Part shown: positions 5,470 through 11,939 of the stretch, piece after piece
Numbering within the stretch: the stretch's first letter is position 1
Layout: every line of letters begins with the position of its first letter
Virus record (IMG/VR): IMGVR_UViG_3300028287_000035
Location: 1-20,770 of that record
DNA length: 20,770 nt
From: a virus
Direction: 5' to 3' (one strand)
Position numbers and translations under genes: made by a program
Notes under the pieces: model-generated
Seen by the model: only the letters and a program-made list of their open reading frames with translations
What the model was told of the DNA's origin: nothing
Database searches by the model: none

Positions 5470-5803
5470 AGTGAGTGGTCTCCAAAAATTCTTTTAGAGA
5501 TAGATTTCCCTTTTTCTTATTGCAGTGATTACACGCAATTAAAATATTACCAGCATCAAATGCCAAATCAGGTCTTTCCACATAAGGAATAACATGGTCT
5601 AAACAGAAATAGGTTTCTTTGGTTTTTGGACCTTTCCACCCACAATAGGCACACTTTACTTCTCTTTCACCATAAATTTCCATCGGAATAATAATTTCAT
5701 TCCACATATATCTTCTAAAATCTTTCCACTGTTTTGTTTGACATAATTCCCAAGAACCTTGAAGAATTTCTTTTCCATCCCAACAACGAGTCCAACCTTT
5801 CAT
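5468..5803 (-). CDS. HNH endonuclease (probable homing endonuclease)
   Basis: This encodes 111 residues with a complete zinc-supported HNH core. It shows Cys51-x-x-Cys54 (VKCAYCGWKG), then the Asp69-His70 catalytic start (CLDHVIPY), Asn86 (GNILIA), and Cys91-x-x-Cys94 (CNHCNKKKGN). The N-terminal 50 residues are Trp- and Lys-rich (GWTRCWDGKE, QTKQWKDFRRYMW) and may recognise DNA. HNH enzymes of this kind nick or cut DNA and often spread as free-standing homing genes in T4-like phages. Its ATG lies 7 nt after the stop of a leftover helicase 3' end, with GAGG formed partly by that stop. This shows it originally sat directly behind the helicase gene. Confidence 0.85.
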   Translation of the reverse strand: MKGWTRCWDGKEILQGSWELCQTKQWKDFRRYMWNEIIIPMEIYGEREVKCAYCGWKGPKTKETYFCLDHVIPYVERPDLAFDAGNILIACNHCNKKKGNLSLKEFLETTH

Positions 5804-5810
5804 AATAACC

Positions 5811-5894
5811 TCAACGACGGATAACGGAAATGGCAGGTTGACCCTGCTTAAACACGGTGTCTACAACTGCCTGAACGGACTTGGCAGTGCTGAT
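5811..5894 (-). pseudogene. Orphan copy of the helicase 3' end (27 codons plus stop)
   Basis: Read leftward this encodes ISTAKSVQAVVDTVF, then KQGQPAISVIRR and a TGA stop. It matches the last 27 residues of the intact helicase (6422-6505) with only three changes: Asn to Lys, Leu to Gln and Val to Ile. At the DNA level only about 55 of 84 positions agree by hand count, so the two copies are old relatives, not a recent duplication. Similarity stops abruptly at the Ile codon. An ATG at 5898-5900 could open a 29-codon frame through it, but this ATG overlaps a TATAAT box, so I treat the segment as a remnant. Confidence 0.85.
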
Positions 5895-5898
5895 AGAC

Positions 5899-5907
5899 AT
5901 TATAGCA
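5899..5907 (-). promoter_or_regulatory. Possible extended -10 promoter before the remnant and HNH gene
   Basis: TGCTATAAT is identical to the extended -10 of two of the early cassettes. It lies about 95 nt upstream of the HNH gene at 5468-5803. There is no AGGTAATC leader and no clear -35 box, so it may be coincidental. Confidence 0.4.
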
Positions 5908-5939
5908 TACATACCCCCCAAAAGCATTTTAGGTGCCTT

Positions 5940-6374
5940 CTAGACGGGTCTGAGTCTTACTACAATCTCATCTCCAATCCTATCAACACTTGTTACTCTA
6001 TAACCTTCAGCAAGTTTGTCTTTATCGTGATTAATAAGAGACTTAACTTCGTGGCAGTTGTAGCATAAGAGTTGACATTTATCAACCTCTGCTATAAGTT
6101 TTTCCATACTATAGTCCAAACACTTTGCTATTGTAAAACTTTTTTGAGTTCTATCAAGGTGGTCAAATTGTAAGTTCTCTGTAGTGCCACAACCTTTACA
6201 TTTGCCCCCCAAATGTTCAATAAGGATTTTCCTGCGATTCTGTCTGCGCTCACGGGTGTATTGTCGTCTCTTCTCCTTGTGCTTCTGAAATTGTGCCTTA
6301 TTCCTTTCTTTCTTTTTTTCCCTGTAAGTTTCGTCAGTAGAGTATCTTTCCCGGTCTTTTGCATTCCTATCCAT
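5940..6374 (-). CDS. HNH endonuclease inserted behind the helicase
   Basis: This encodes 144 residues. The first about 50 are highly basic and helical (RERYSTDETYREKKKERNKA and a QNRRK stretch), typical of a DNA-contacting arm. The HNH core follows: Cys59-x-x-Cys62 (KCKGCGTT), Asp71-His72 (LQFDHLDRT) and Cys104-x-x-Cys107 with His108 (LLCYNCHEVKS). The C-terminus (YRVTSVDRIGDEIVVRLRP) looks like a small beta hairpin. It starts 47 nt after the intact helicase stop and ends 45 nt before the orphan helicase 3' end, so the gene is bracketed by two versions of the same target region. This is what a homing gene leaves behind. Its exact cleavage site is unknown. Confidence 0.85.
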   Translation of the reverse strand: MDRNAKDRERYSTDETYREKKKERNKAQFQKHKEKRRQYTRERRQNRRKILIEHLGGKCKGCGTTENLQFDHLDRTQKSFTIAKCLDYSMEKLIAEVDKCQLLCYNCHEVKSLINHDKDKLAEGYRVTSVDRIGDEIVVRLRPV

Positions 6375-6405
6375 AACGCATTACACTCCGTTGTGTTATC
6401 TCTAT

Positions 6406-6411
6406 ATTATA
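6406..6411 (-). promoter_or_regulatory. Possible -10 box upstream of the HNH gene
   Basis: TATAATATAGAGATAAC lies in the 47-nt gap between the helicase stop and the HNH start. It partly resembles the TATAATA plus AGGTAATC arrangement of the early cassettes. It is followed by an ACGGAG ribosome site about 11 nt from the ATG. No convincing -35 box is seen. Confidence 0.4.
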
Positions 6412-6421
6412 TAGTATTTTA

Positions 6422-7615
6422 CTACCTTCTAACGACAGAAATGGCGGGAAGACCTTGATTGAATACTGTATCAACAACTGCCTGAACACTTTTAGCAGTA
6501 GAAATCCCAACTTTGTCATATACTGGAATTGCCACCAATCCGAAAGTTTTTTCTGCACCACCGAGTCTAATAACCCGTCCAATGCTTTGACTCAATCCAA
6601 TATAATCCATGTTACGCATGAACAGCACTGCCTCAAGTCCACTGACGTTGATACCTTCAGACAAAATAGAGTGATGAAGAACAACAAACTTTTTGCTAGG
6701 ATCTTTGCCCCATGCATTCAGAGTATCAAAGAATACCTCACGATTGACTTTCTGACCATCAATCACGGCACCAGTCTTGGATGTAATATACAGACAGGAA
6801 TAACCACGTTCAGACAACTCTTTACGAAAGTCAGATTGACTCAGAAGTTTGATAATCTGTTTGGTAGAACGTGCGGCAATCAGGATTTTGTCCAGTGAGT
6901 TCTCATCAATTGTCTCAATCAAATTCTCACAATCACGGTCGGCAATCATCTGCTTATCCTGAACCATATCCAGTTGCTTTACAACAACCTTAGGTGGCAG
7001 AATGTATCCTTGCTCTACTAATGTAGGAGCAGGAACATTACAGATGACTTTACCATAGACCTCATAATCATTCATCCCTGCCTTGTAAATAGAGAGAGAA
7101 TGCTTAGGTGTAGCAGTGAAGAAGTAACACCGATCAGCATCAGCAGAAAAGTGCTCCGTAGCAGGGAAAAAGTTACGTTGGACTGAGTTATGTGCTTCAT
7201 CAAAGTAAATCGTATTGACTTCGATATCTGCTTCTACAAGACGATGTAGAGAGTGATATGTGGTAAAGATTACTACATTCTCACCAGCAGTTCTTGCTGT
7301 ATTTACAAAAAGATTGATCTTTTCTGCTTTTGTTGTGGAGAAGTGTGAAGTCTCACCACTATGAACATGCATCACATGTGTATGAGTTGTATCGATTACC
7401 TCAAGAAACTCACTACAAAGTTGTTCTGCAAGTAGAATACGTGGTGCTACAACAACAATAGTAGAACCATTATCAATATACTTTTGATTCTCAACAATAT
7501 CATATATCATACACATAGTCTTACCACCACCAGTAGGGATGATCAACTGACCTTTGTCATATGCCAGCATCTCATTCAGTGCTTTGCGTTGATGGGGTCT
7601 GAGAGTGATGGTCAA
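6422..7615 (-). CDS. Superfamily 2 DNA/RNA helicase (DEAD/DEAH-type, UvsW-like core)
   Basis: This encodes 397 residues with the SF2 motifs in order. They are Gln9 in RPHQ, Walker A PTGGGKT (27-33), APR (57-59), DEAH (139-142), TATP (167-170) and motif VI QSIGRVIR (about 343-350). Such enzymes use ATP to unwind or remodel branched nucleic acid. T4 UvsW does so in recombination and the switch away from origin replication. This protein is shorter than UvsW and lacks its N-terminal extension, so I give no gene symbol. The start is TTG at 7615 with GAGGG 6 nt before it; two in-frame TAA codons upstream exclude a longer start. A promoter cassette lies just ahead. The last 27 codons exist again, diverged, at 5811-5894. 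Confidence 0.88.
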   Translation of the reverse strand: MTITLRPHQRKALNEMLAYDKGQLIIPTGGGKTMCMIYDIVENQKYIDNGSTIVVVAPRILLAEQLCSEFLEVIDTTHTHVMHVHSGETSHFSTTKAEKINLFVNTARTAGENVVIFTTYHSLHRLVEADIEVNTIYFDEAHNSVQRNFFPATEHFSADADRCYFFTATPKHSLSIYKAGMNDYEVYGKVICNVPAPTLVEQGYILPPKVVVKQLDMVQDKQMIADRDCENLIETIDENSLDKILIAARSTKQIIKLLSQSDFRKELSERGYSCLYITSKTGAVIDGQKVNREVFFDTLNAWGKDPSKKFVVLHHSILSEGINVSGLEAVLFMRNMDYIGLSQSIGRVIRLGGAEKTFGLVAIPVYDKVGISTAKSVQAVVDTVFNQGLPAISVVRR

Positions 7616-7626
7616 AGGTGTCCCTC

Positions 7627-7681
7627 GATTACCTTCTTATTATAGCAGAAAACCGTCCCCAGTGCGACCTGGTGGACGGTT
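7627..7681 (-). promoter_or_regulatory. Early promoter cassette, copy 3, with strong stem-loop
   Basis: Reading leftward, a strong hairpin spans 7681-7651: AACCGTCC pairs with GGACGGTT, and after one bulged A, CCAG pairs with CTGG around a 6-nt loop. A short T-run, extended -10 TGCTATAATA (TATAAT at 7639-7644) and GAAGGTAATC follow. The hairpin probably ends late transcription arriving from the tail and oxygenase genes, while the promoter starts the helicase message. Confidence 0.75.
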
Positions 7682-7708
7682 CTTAAAGTGTCTTATAGCT
7701 TCCTCTTC

Positions 7709-7736
7709 AACCCTAACAAAGGTAGTCTATAGGGTT
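7709..7736. terminator. Inverted repeat, possible terminator
   Basis: AACCCTA (7709-7715) and TAGGGTT (7730-7736) form a perfect 7-bp stem with a 14-nt loop. The T-run (TTTTT) follows the stem on the plus strand, so as a terminator it would best stop plus-strand transcripts. It lies 12 nt after the last late gene and may also act with the neighbouring cassette hairpin on minus-strand transcripts. Confidence 0.45.
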
Positions 7737-7748
7737 TTTAGAGTCTTG

Positions 7749-8318
7749 TCAAGTCTCTGTAAATATATGCCATCCTGTAGCAATATACTTTGTTTCAGTC
7801 TCACTTATAATACCATGATGTTGATGAGTCCAATATGCAGGCCAAATAACTAATCTACCCATTCTGGCACTTATAGTAAGGTCATATGTTGGAAATCTAG
7901 TCCCTCCATTATCATTTACCGTATTTAAGTAGAACATCCAGGCTAGAACTCTTTTAGATCCTCTGAATGATGCAGATTCACAATGAGGAAGAAAATATCC
8001 TTCATTTGGTTCATATTTTTGTATATTAAAAAGTGAGTCAATAGTCCAAGAACCTATATTATCTACATCAGGATAATTATTTCTATATTCATTTATACCA
8101 AGTTCTAAGACACTTAAAATAATAGAAACACTATCATTTTTTTCATTTACACTGTAACTAATATCTGTAGATTTTTTAGTTTTTGGTTTAACTTCACTGT
8201 CTCCAACTACACCTTTATGATGTCTTTCTGATTTATTTTCAAATTCATTGATAATAATATCACAATATTCTTTTGATAAAATGTCATCATAGATTGATAT
8301 AAAATTTTGATTTATCAT
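7749..8318 (-). CDS. 2-oxoglutarate/Fe(II) oxygenase, prolyl-4-hydroxylase-like
   Basis: This encodes 189 residues with the jelly-roll oxygenase pattern. It shows YEPNEGYFLPHCES (metal site His112-x-Glu114), AWMFYLN, NGGTRFP, GRLVIWPAYWTHQHHG (distal His about 165-168) and then KYIATGWH, where Lys177 would hold the 2-oxoglutarate carboxylate as in prolyl 4-hydroxylases. The first metal ligand pair is His-x-Glu and not the usual His-x-Asp; Glu is known in some members of the superfamily. The substrate is unknown; a protein side chain on the virion or host is one possibility. The ATG overlaps the other oxygenase gene as ATGA, so the two are coupled. Confidence 0.8.
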   Translation of the reverse strand: MINQNFISIYDDILSKEYCDIIINEFENKSERHHKGVVGDSEVKPKTKKSTDISYSVNEKNDSVSIILSVLELGINEYRNNYPDVDNIGSWTIDSLFNIQKYEPNEGYFLPHCESASFRGSKRVLAWMFYLNTVNDNGGTRFPTYDLTISARMGRLVIWPAYWTHQHHGIISETETKYIATGWHIFTET

Positions 8319-8941
8319 TTTTCCGTCTTACCTTTACAACCAAAAAATGAAGTAATCGCATAACGACCAAATCCATCAAAGTAATCAGATTCGTCAATTT
8401 CAACTTTAGTAACTCCATGTTCTACCCATCCAGGAAAGATAATCATAGAATTATTATTACAAGTAATCTCGTAATCATATTGTGGGAATATTAAATTTCC
8501 TCCTGTAAATTTTTTTGGTTCTTTATAAAAATATGAAAATCCTAAAAATTGCATTGAACTATCAGTATGAGGATCATAATACTCTCCATCATGATAGTAT
8601 CTGACTTTAGTTGTATCATAATCGGATTTAGTTGCTAATATACAACATTGATGTATATTAGCAAAATGATCTAAAACACCACAATTAAATAACTTACGAT
8701 TTACATTTAAAATATTTGAAACAGATCTATATTTTTCTCCATACAAAGAATCTAATAAAAGTGCTTTAGAGTTTGTATAATCAACTATTCCACCATAATA
8801 TTTTGCTTCTAAAAATTTTCCTGGTTTGGTATAAAAGTTCAATTCTTCCCATATAAGGTCCAATTCACTTTCATTATAAAAATTCTCAATAATCATATGT
8901 GGAAAAGGAAATTCATCCACTACGGCTTCTAATTTTTCCAT
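8315..8941 (-). CDS. 2-oxoglutarate/Fe(II) oxygenase
   Basis: This encodes 208 residues. The oxygenase core is clear: RYYHDGEYYDPHTDSS with His125-x-Asp127, GFSYFYKEP, GGNLIFP (148-153), SMIIFPGWVEHGV with distal His175, and GRYAIT with Arg193 as the 2-oxoglutarate ligand. These are the expected metal and cosubstrate residues, so the enzyme looks active. It begins about 22 nt after the glycine-rich adhesin-like gene and is coupled to a second, more P4H-like oxygenase. The position at the end of the tail-fibre block suggests, without proof, that it modifies a tail or adhesin protein or a host surface component. Confidence 0.82.
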   Translation of the reverse strand: MEKLEAVVDEFPFPHMIIENFYNESELDLIWEELNFYTKPGKFLEAKYYGGIVDYTNSKALLLDSLYGEKYRSVSNILNVNRKLFNCGVLDHFANIHQCCILATKSDYDTTKVRYYHDGEYYDPHTDSSMQFLGFSYFYKEPKKFTGGNLIFPQYDYEITCNNNSMIIFPGWVEHGVTKVEIDESDYFDGFGRYAITSFFGCKGKTEK

Positions 8942-8952
8942 TATAATAATCT

Positions 8953-8960
8953 AATTTATC
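8953..8960 (-). promoter_or_regulatory. Imperfect late promoter motif
   Basis: GATAAATT lies 12 nt before the oxygenase ATG and just after the adhesin-like gene's stop. It differs by one base from the ATAAATA motif found in front of four other late genes here. Confidence 0.35.
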
Positions 8961-8963
8961 TAT

Positions 8964-10112
8964 CTATGATACTCCTGCTCCTGCTCCTGTAGGACCTTGA
9001 ACAGTTCCTCCTGATACTCCTGGAATTGAAGTATTTGAAGTAATCGAATATCCAGAGGCACCTCCGGCACCTCCTTGTGCTTCATCTTGACCTGATCCTT
9101 GTGCTCCACCTTTTCCTCCTCCACCACCCTGTCCATTAGCAATAGGAGTTCGATTGTCCTCTCCAGTTTCACTCAATCCAGGATATCCCCCAGGATTACC
9201 ATCATGTGCTTCTCCATTATTAAATGGATTACCTTGTCCAGCCTCTCCACCACTGCCACCAGAACCTCCCCAGGATCCTCCACCTCCTCCACCACCACCA
9301 TCGGCGTTGTTTTCATTGTTGCCTCCAGTAGCTCCTAATCCACCAGCACCACCATTAGGATTACTCCCACCACCACCATTAGTAGCTTCTCTCTCTTCCC
9401 CCTCAGAATCATTACCTTGACTACCACCAGGTCCTGCTGGTATTCCGGATCCACCGGCTCCACCACCTCCGGCACCATATTCCTGACTCCTACCAGGTTG
9501 TATTTCTCCTGCTGCTCCTCCACCACCTCCTCCACCACCAGCACCTGCTCTAATGAGGGATCCTGGACTTAATACTACTGATTCTACAAATCTCTGAAGT
9601 CCTAATGCACTGGTTCCGGTCTGTCCTGCATTACCAGCATTTGCATTTCTTCCACCTGCATTTCCCCCATTTCCACCTGCTCCACCACCTCCATAAATTT
9701 GTGCAAAATTGCCCAAAATAACATCCATTTTGGAAGCAGTATTAAATCCTCCTGTTCTTAATGCGCACTTATTTGTAGGTCCTCCTGTTGTAGTAGTAAA
9801 TATACTATTAACGTAGATAACAACTCTTGCACCGGTAAATGTTGCATTTCCACCTCCTATTACTGTTCTTCCTCTAACTCCTGCATCTACTCTAATTCCA
9901 CCGGCAGAATAGCAATCGACTATAATATTTTTTGATTTTGAATAAAAATTGCCGAAAGATATTTGACCAGATGTAGGAACTCCTTCATCTAAAGGCCAAT
10001 TAACTCCTCCAACAGATTGGTTTACGCGATAATTTCCAAGACTTCCACGATTTCCACCAAATTCATCAATAATTTGAGAATATGAAATTGGTCCACTTGC
10101 TTGTAGTGTCAT
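8964..10112 (-). CDS. Glycine-rich tail-fibre adhesin-like protein
   Basis: This encodes 382 residues. The N-terminus (SGPISYSQIIDEFGGN, then VPTSGQISFGNFYS) matches, from memory, a module that starts many cyanophage fibre-tip proteins. From about residue 130 the protein is mostly Gly with Ala, Ser and Asn, including runs of nine glycines. This recalls the polyglycine-rich domains of T2- and S16-type gp38 adhesins that sit on the long tail fibre tip and bind receptors. No homology to gp38 is proven. It starts 4 nt after the repeat fibre gene and precedes two oxygenase genes, so it is likely made late and assembled on the fibre. Confidence 0.7.
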   Translation of the reverse strand: MTLQASGPISYSQIIDEFGGNRGSLGNYRVNQSVGGVNWPLDEGVPTSGQISFGNFYSKSKNIIVDCYSAGGIRVDAGVRGRTVIGGGNATFTGARVVIYVNSIFTTTTGGPTNKCALRTGGFNTASKMDVILGNFAQIYGGGGAGGNGGNAGGRNANAGNAGQTGTSALGLQRFVESVVLSPGSLIRAGAGGGGGGGGAAGEIQPGRSQEYGAGGGGAGGSGIPAGPGGSQGNDSEGEEREATNGGGGSNPNGGAGGLGATGGNNENNADGGGGGGGGSWGGSGGSGGEAGQGNPFNNGEAHDGNPGGYPGLSETGEDNRTPIANGQGGGGGKGGAQGSGQDEAQGGAGGASGYSITSNTSIPGVSGGTVQGPTGAGAGVS

Positions 10113-10116
10113 TTTG

Positions 10117-11922
10117 TTATGCCTCTGTAGTTAAACCAACCCAAGAAGTTCCATTATAAAGTTCTAACCGTTTAAGAGTATTATTATATATTAGTGCTCC
10201 TTCAATAAGTGGAGATATGGAATCTCTATTACCAGTAGTTTGAGAAGGTAAAAGCACAAATCCACTACCGGATGAATTAGAATCTTTAATATCTAAAGCA
10301 CATCTTGGTGTTGTCGTTCCAATACCAACACGATTAGAGTTTATATAATTAAATGTAGAAATTCCTGCTAAACTACCATTCACATCACCAGTTAAATTGC
10401 CGGTAACATTAGCATTTACTCTTGGTTCAGAAACATCAAGAATTACATTCGAAAAAGAATTTTGAACATCTCCAATTAAAGTTGCTGTTATATTAGCTCC
10501 AGTAGAAAAATTAAGTGATCCACCAATAGTTACATCTTGCTCAAAATGTGCATTTCCAGTGAATGTTGATATACCTTGAACATTTAATTTATGTGTAGGA
10601 TTGGTAATACCTACACCTAAATTTCCTTCATTAGTCAAAGACATTAATCTGGTGGAACCACCTCTATGCCAGTGGAAGGATACAATATCCGAACTTAAAG
10701 TTCCTGACTCAAGATAAAAATTAACATTACCCTGACCGAAATTCATAAAATCTAATGAATTTTCGGTGCTATATGGATATATTCCTGATGTATTTCCATA
10801 TTTAACCATACCAGAAGTATCATCATCAAGATTTCTACCAACTCTTAATGAAGATGCGGCACTATCACTTCCTACATATATTTCTGCTGCTCCAGATTGT
10901 TGAATATGTAATGCATCAGTTGGAGAATCAGTTCCTATTCCTACACTTGTAAATTGTGGAGTGGTAGGAAGTCTATCATTATTAATTGTTCCAGTCGTTA
11001 TATTTGCGCCATTGGAAAGATTTGTTGCGGTTGTAGCAGTTCCGGTTACATTGCCTTCAAAAGTAGTTGCCGTTATAATACCGGCAAACATTGAAATTGC
11101 TGTTCCGACTTTAAGTTCATTAAAAGTAGAAACACCAGAAGAAGCATTAACATTACCAGTTAAATCACCGGTTACATTACCATCAAAAGTAGTTGCCGTT
11201 ATAATACCGGCAGACATTGTAATTGCTGTTCCAACTTTAAGTTCGGTAAAAGTAGAAACACCAGAAGAAGCATTAACATTACCAGTTACATTACCAGTTA
11301 CATCGCCAGTCAAAGCACCATCAAATGCTGTTGCCGTTATAATACCGGCAGACATTGTAATTGCTGTTCCAACTTTAAGTTCAGTAAAAGTAGAAACACC
11401 AGAAGAATTAACATTACCAGTTACATTACCAGAAAAAGTAGTTGCTGTTATAATTCCAGTAACATCAACATTACCAAATACAGAAAGTTCAGGGTCTGAA
11501 GCACCAGGACTTGTTGTGGTATTAATACCAATCTTTGAGGTTGTATGAAGACCTACTCCGCCATTATCAGTAATAAATGTAGTTCTTGCAAAACCAATTA
11601 AATTATCAACCGTATCTCCATTTGCCAGTTTAAGTGTTGCTGCCGTAAGAGCACCACCAACATTTATTCCATTCGCAACATCTATACTACTTGCGGTTAA
11701 TACTCCAACCGTCGTTACACCAATTACTTCAGCATTTTGAGTTACATATAAATCTCGTGTTGTGGTTAATCCAGTAGTTCTCGTATCCCCATAAACATTT
11801 AACAAATAATTTTGTGGGACGGAAGTTCCAATTCCCACAAGACCATTTGCATTAATTACAAAATTGTCATTATCAACTTGAAGACCAGACCTAAAATTAA
11901 ATGACTTCCTAATATTTGCCAT
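10117..11922 (-). CDS. Tail fibre protein with modular beta repeats
   Basis: This encodes 601 residues. It starts MANIRKSFNFRSGLQVDNDN and soon enters VGIGT and GVTTVGVLTASSI elements typical of phage trimeric fibres. Four imperfect modules follow between about 11065 and 11460 (GVSTFTELKVGTAITMSAG, then GDVTGNVTGNV), of different length. The C-terminal part (LNVQGISTFTGNAHFEQDV to the LLPSQTTGNRDSI and ELYNGTSWVGLTTEA end) is like the terminal region of many fibre and baseplate wedge-associated proteins. It is expected to trimerise and form part of a long or side tail fibre. A late promoter motif lies 18 nt before the ATG. Confidence 0.8.
   Translation of the reverse strand: MANIRKSFNFRSGLQVDNDNFVINANGLVGIGTSVPQNYLLNVYGDTRTTGLTTTRDLYVTQNAEVIGVTTVGVLTASSIDVANGINVGGALTAATLKLANGDTVDNLIGFARTTFITDNGGVGLHTTSKIGINTTTSPGASDPELSVFGNVDVTGIITATTFSGNVTGNVNSSGVSTFTELKVGTAITMSAGIITATAFDGALTGDVTGNVTGNVNASSGVSTFTELKVGTAITMSAGIITATTFDGNVTGDLTGNVNASSGVSTFNELKVGTAISMFAGIITATTFEGNVTGTATTATNLSNGANITTGTINNDRLPTTPQFTSVGIGTDSPTDALHIQQSGAAEIYVGSDSAASSLRVGRNLDDDTSGMVKYGNTSGIYPYSTENSLDFMNFGQGNVNFYLESGTLSSDIVSFHWHRGGSTRLMSLTNEGNLGVGITNPTHKLNVQGISTFTGNAHFEQDVTIGGSLNFSTGANITATLIGDVQNSFSNVILDVSEPRVNANVTGNLTGDVNGSLAGISTFNYINSNRVGIGTTTPRCALDIKDSNSSGSGFVLLPSQTTGNRDSISPLIEGALIYNNTLKRLELYNGTSWVGLTTEA
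11060..11460 (-). repeat. Four imperfect tail-fibre modules
   Basis: The phrase GTTGCCGTTATAATACC (plus strand) recurs near 11066, 11192 and 11330, with a weaker copy at 11441. The spacing is 126, 138 and 111 nt, all multiples of three. Each unit also holds a shared TTTAAGTTC and GTAGAAACACCAGAAGAA. The size differences come from gain or loss of short GNVTG-type codon blocks. Confidence 0.8.
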
Positions 11923-11939
11923 TATTGCAACTTTTAGAG

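Noticed and set aside
5811-5900. A functional 29-codon gene
   Set aside because: An ATG precedes the helicase-like codons, but it overlaps a TATAAT box, lacks a ribosome site, and the content is explained as a leftover 3' end.
6455-6898. 147-codon plus-strand frame inside the helicase gene
   Set aside because: The helicase on the other strand has all its motifs; the plus frame has no recognisable domain or ribosome site.
9154-9420. Proline-rich plus-strand frame with long Pro runs
   Set aside because: It is simply the complement of glycine codons in the adhesin-like gene.
9100-9720. CRISPR-like or other regular repeat array
   Set aside because: The CCACC/CCTCC repetition has no fixed unit or spacer; it is glycine codons in a low-complexity protein.
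10961-11548. 195-codon open frame on the plus strand, Val/Pro/Thr-rich
   Set aside because: It is the mirror of the repeated fibre modules on the minus strand; it has no ribosome site and its composition follows the repeat.
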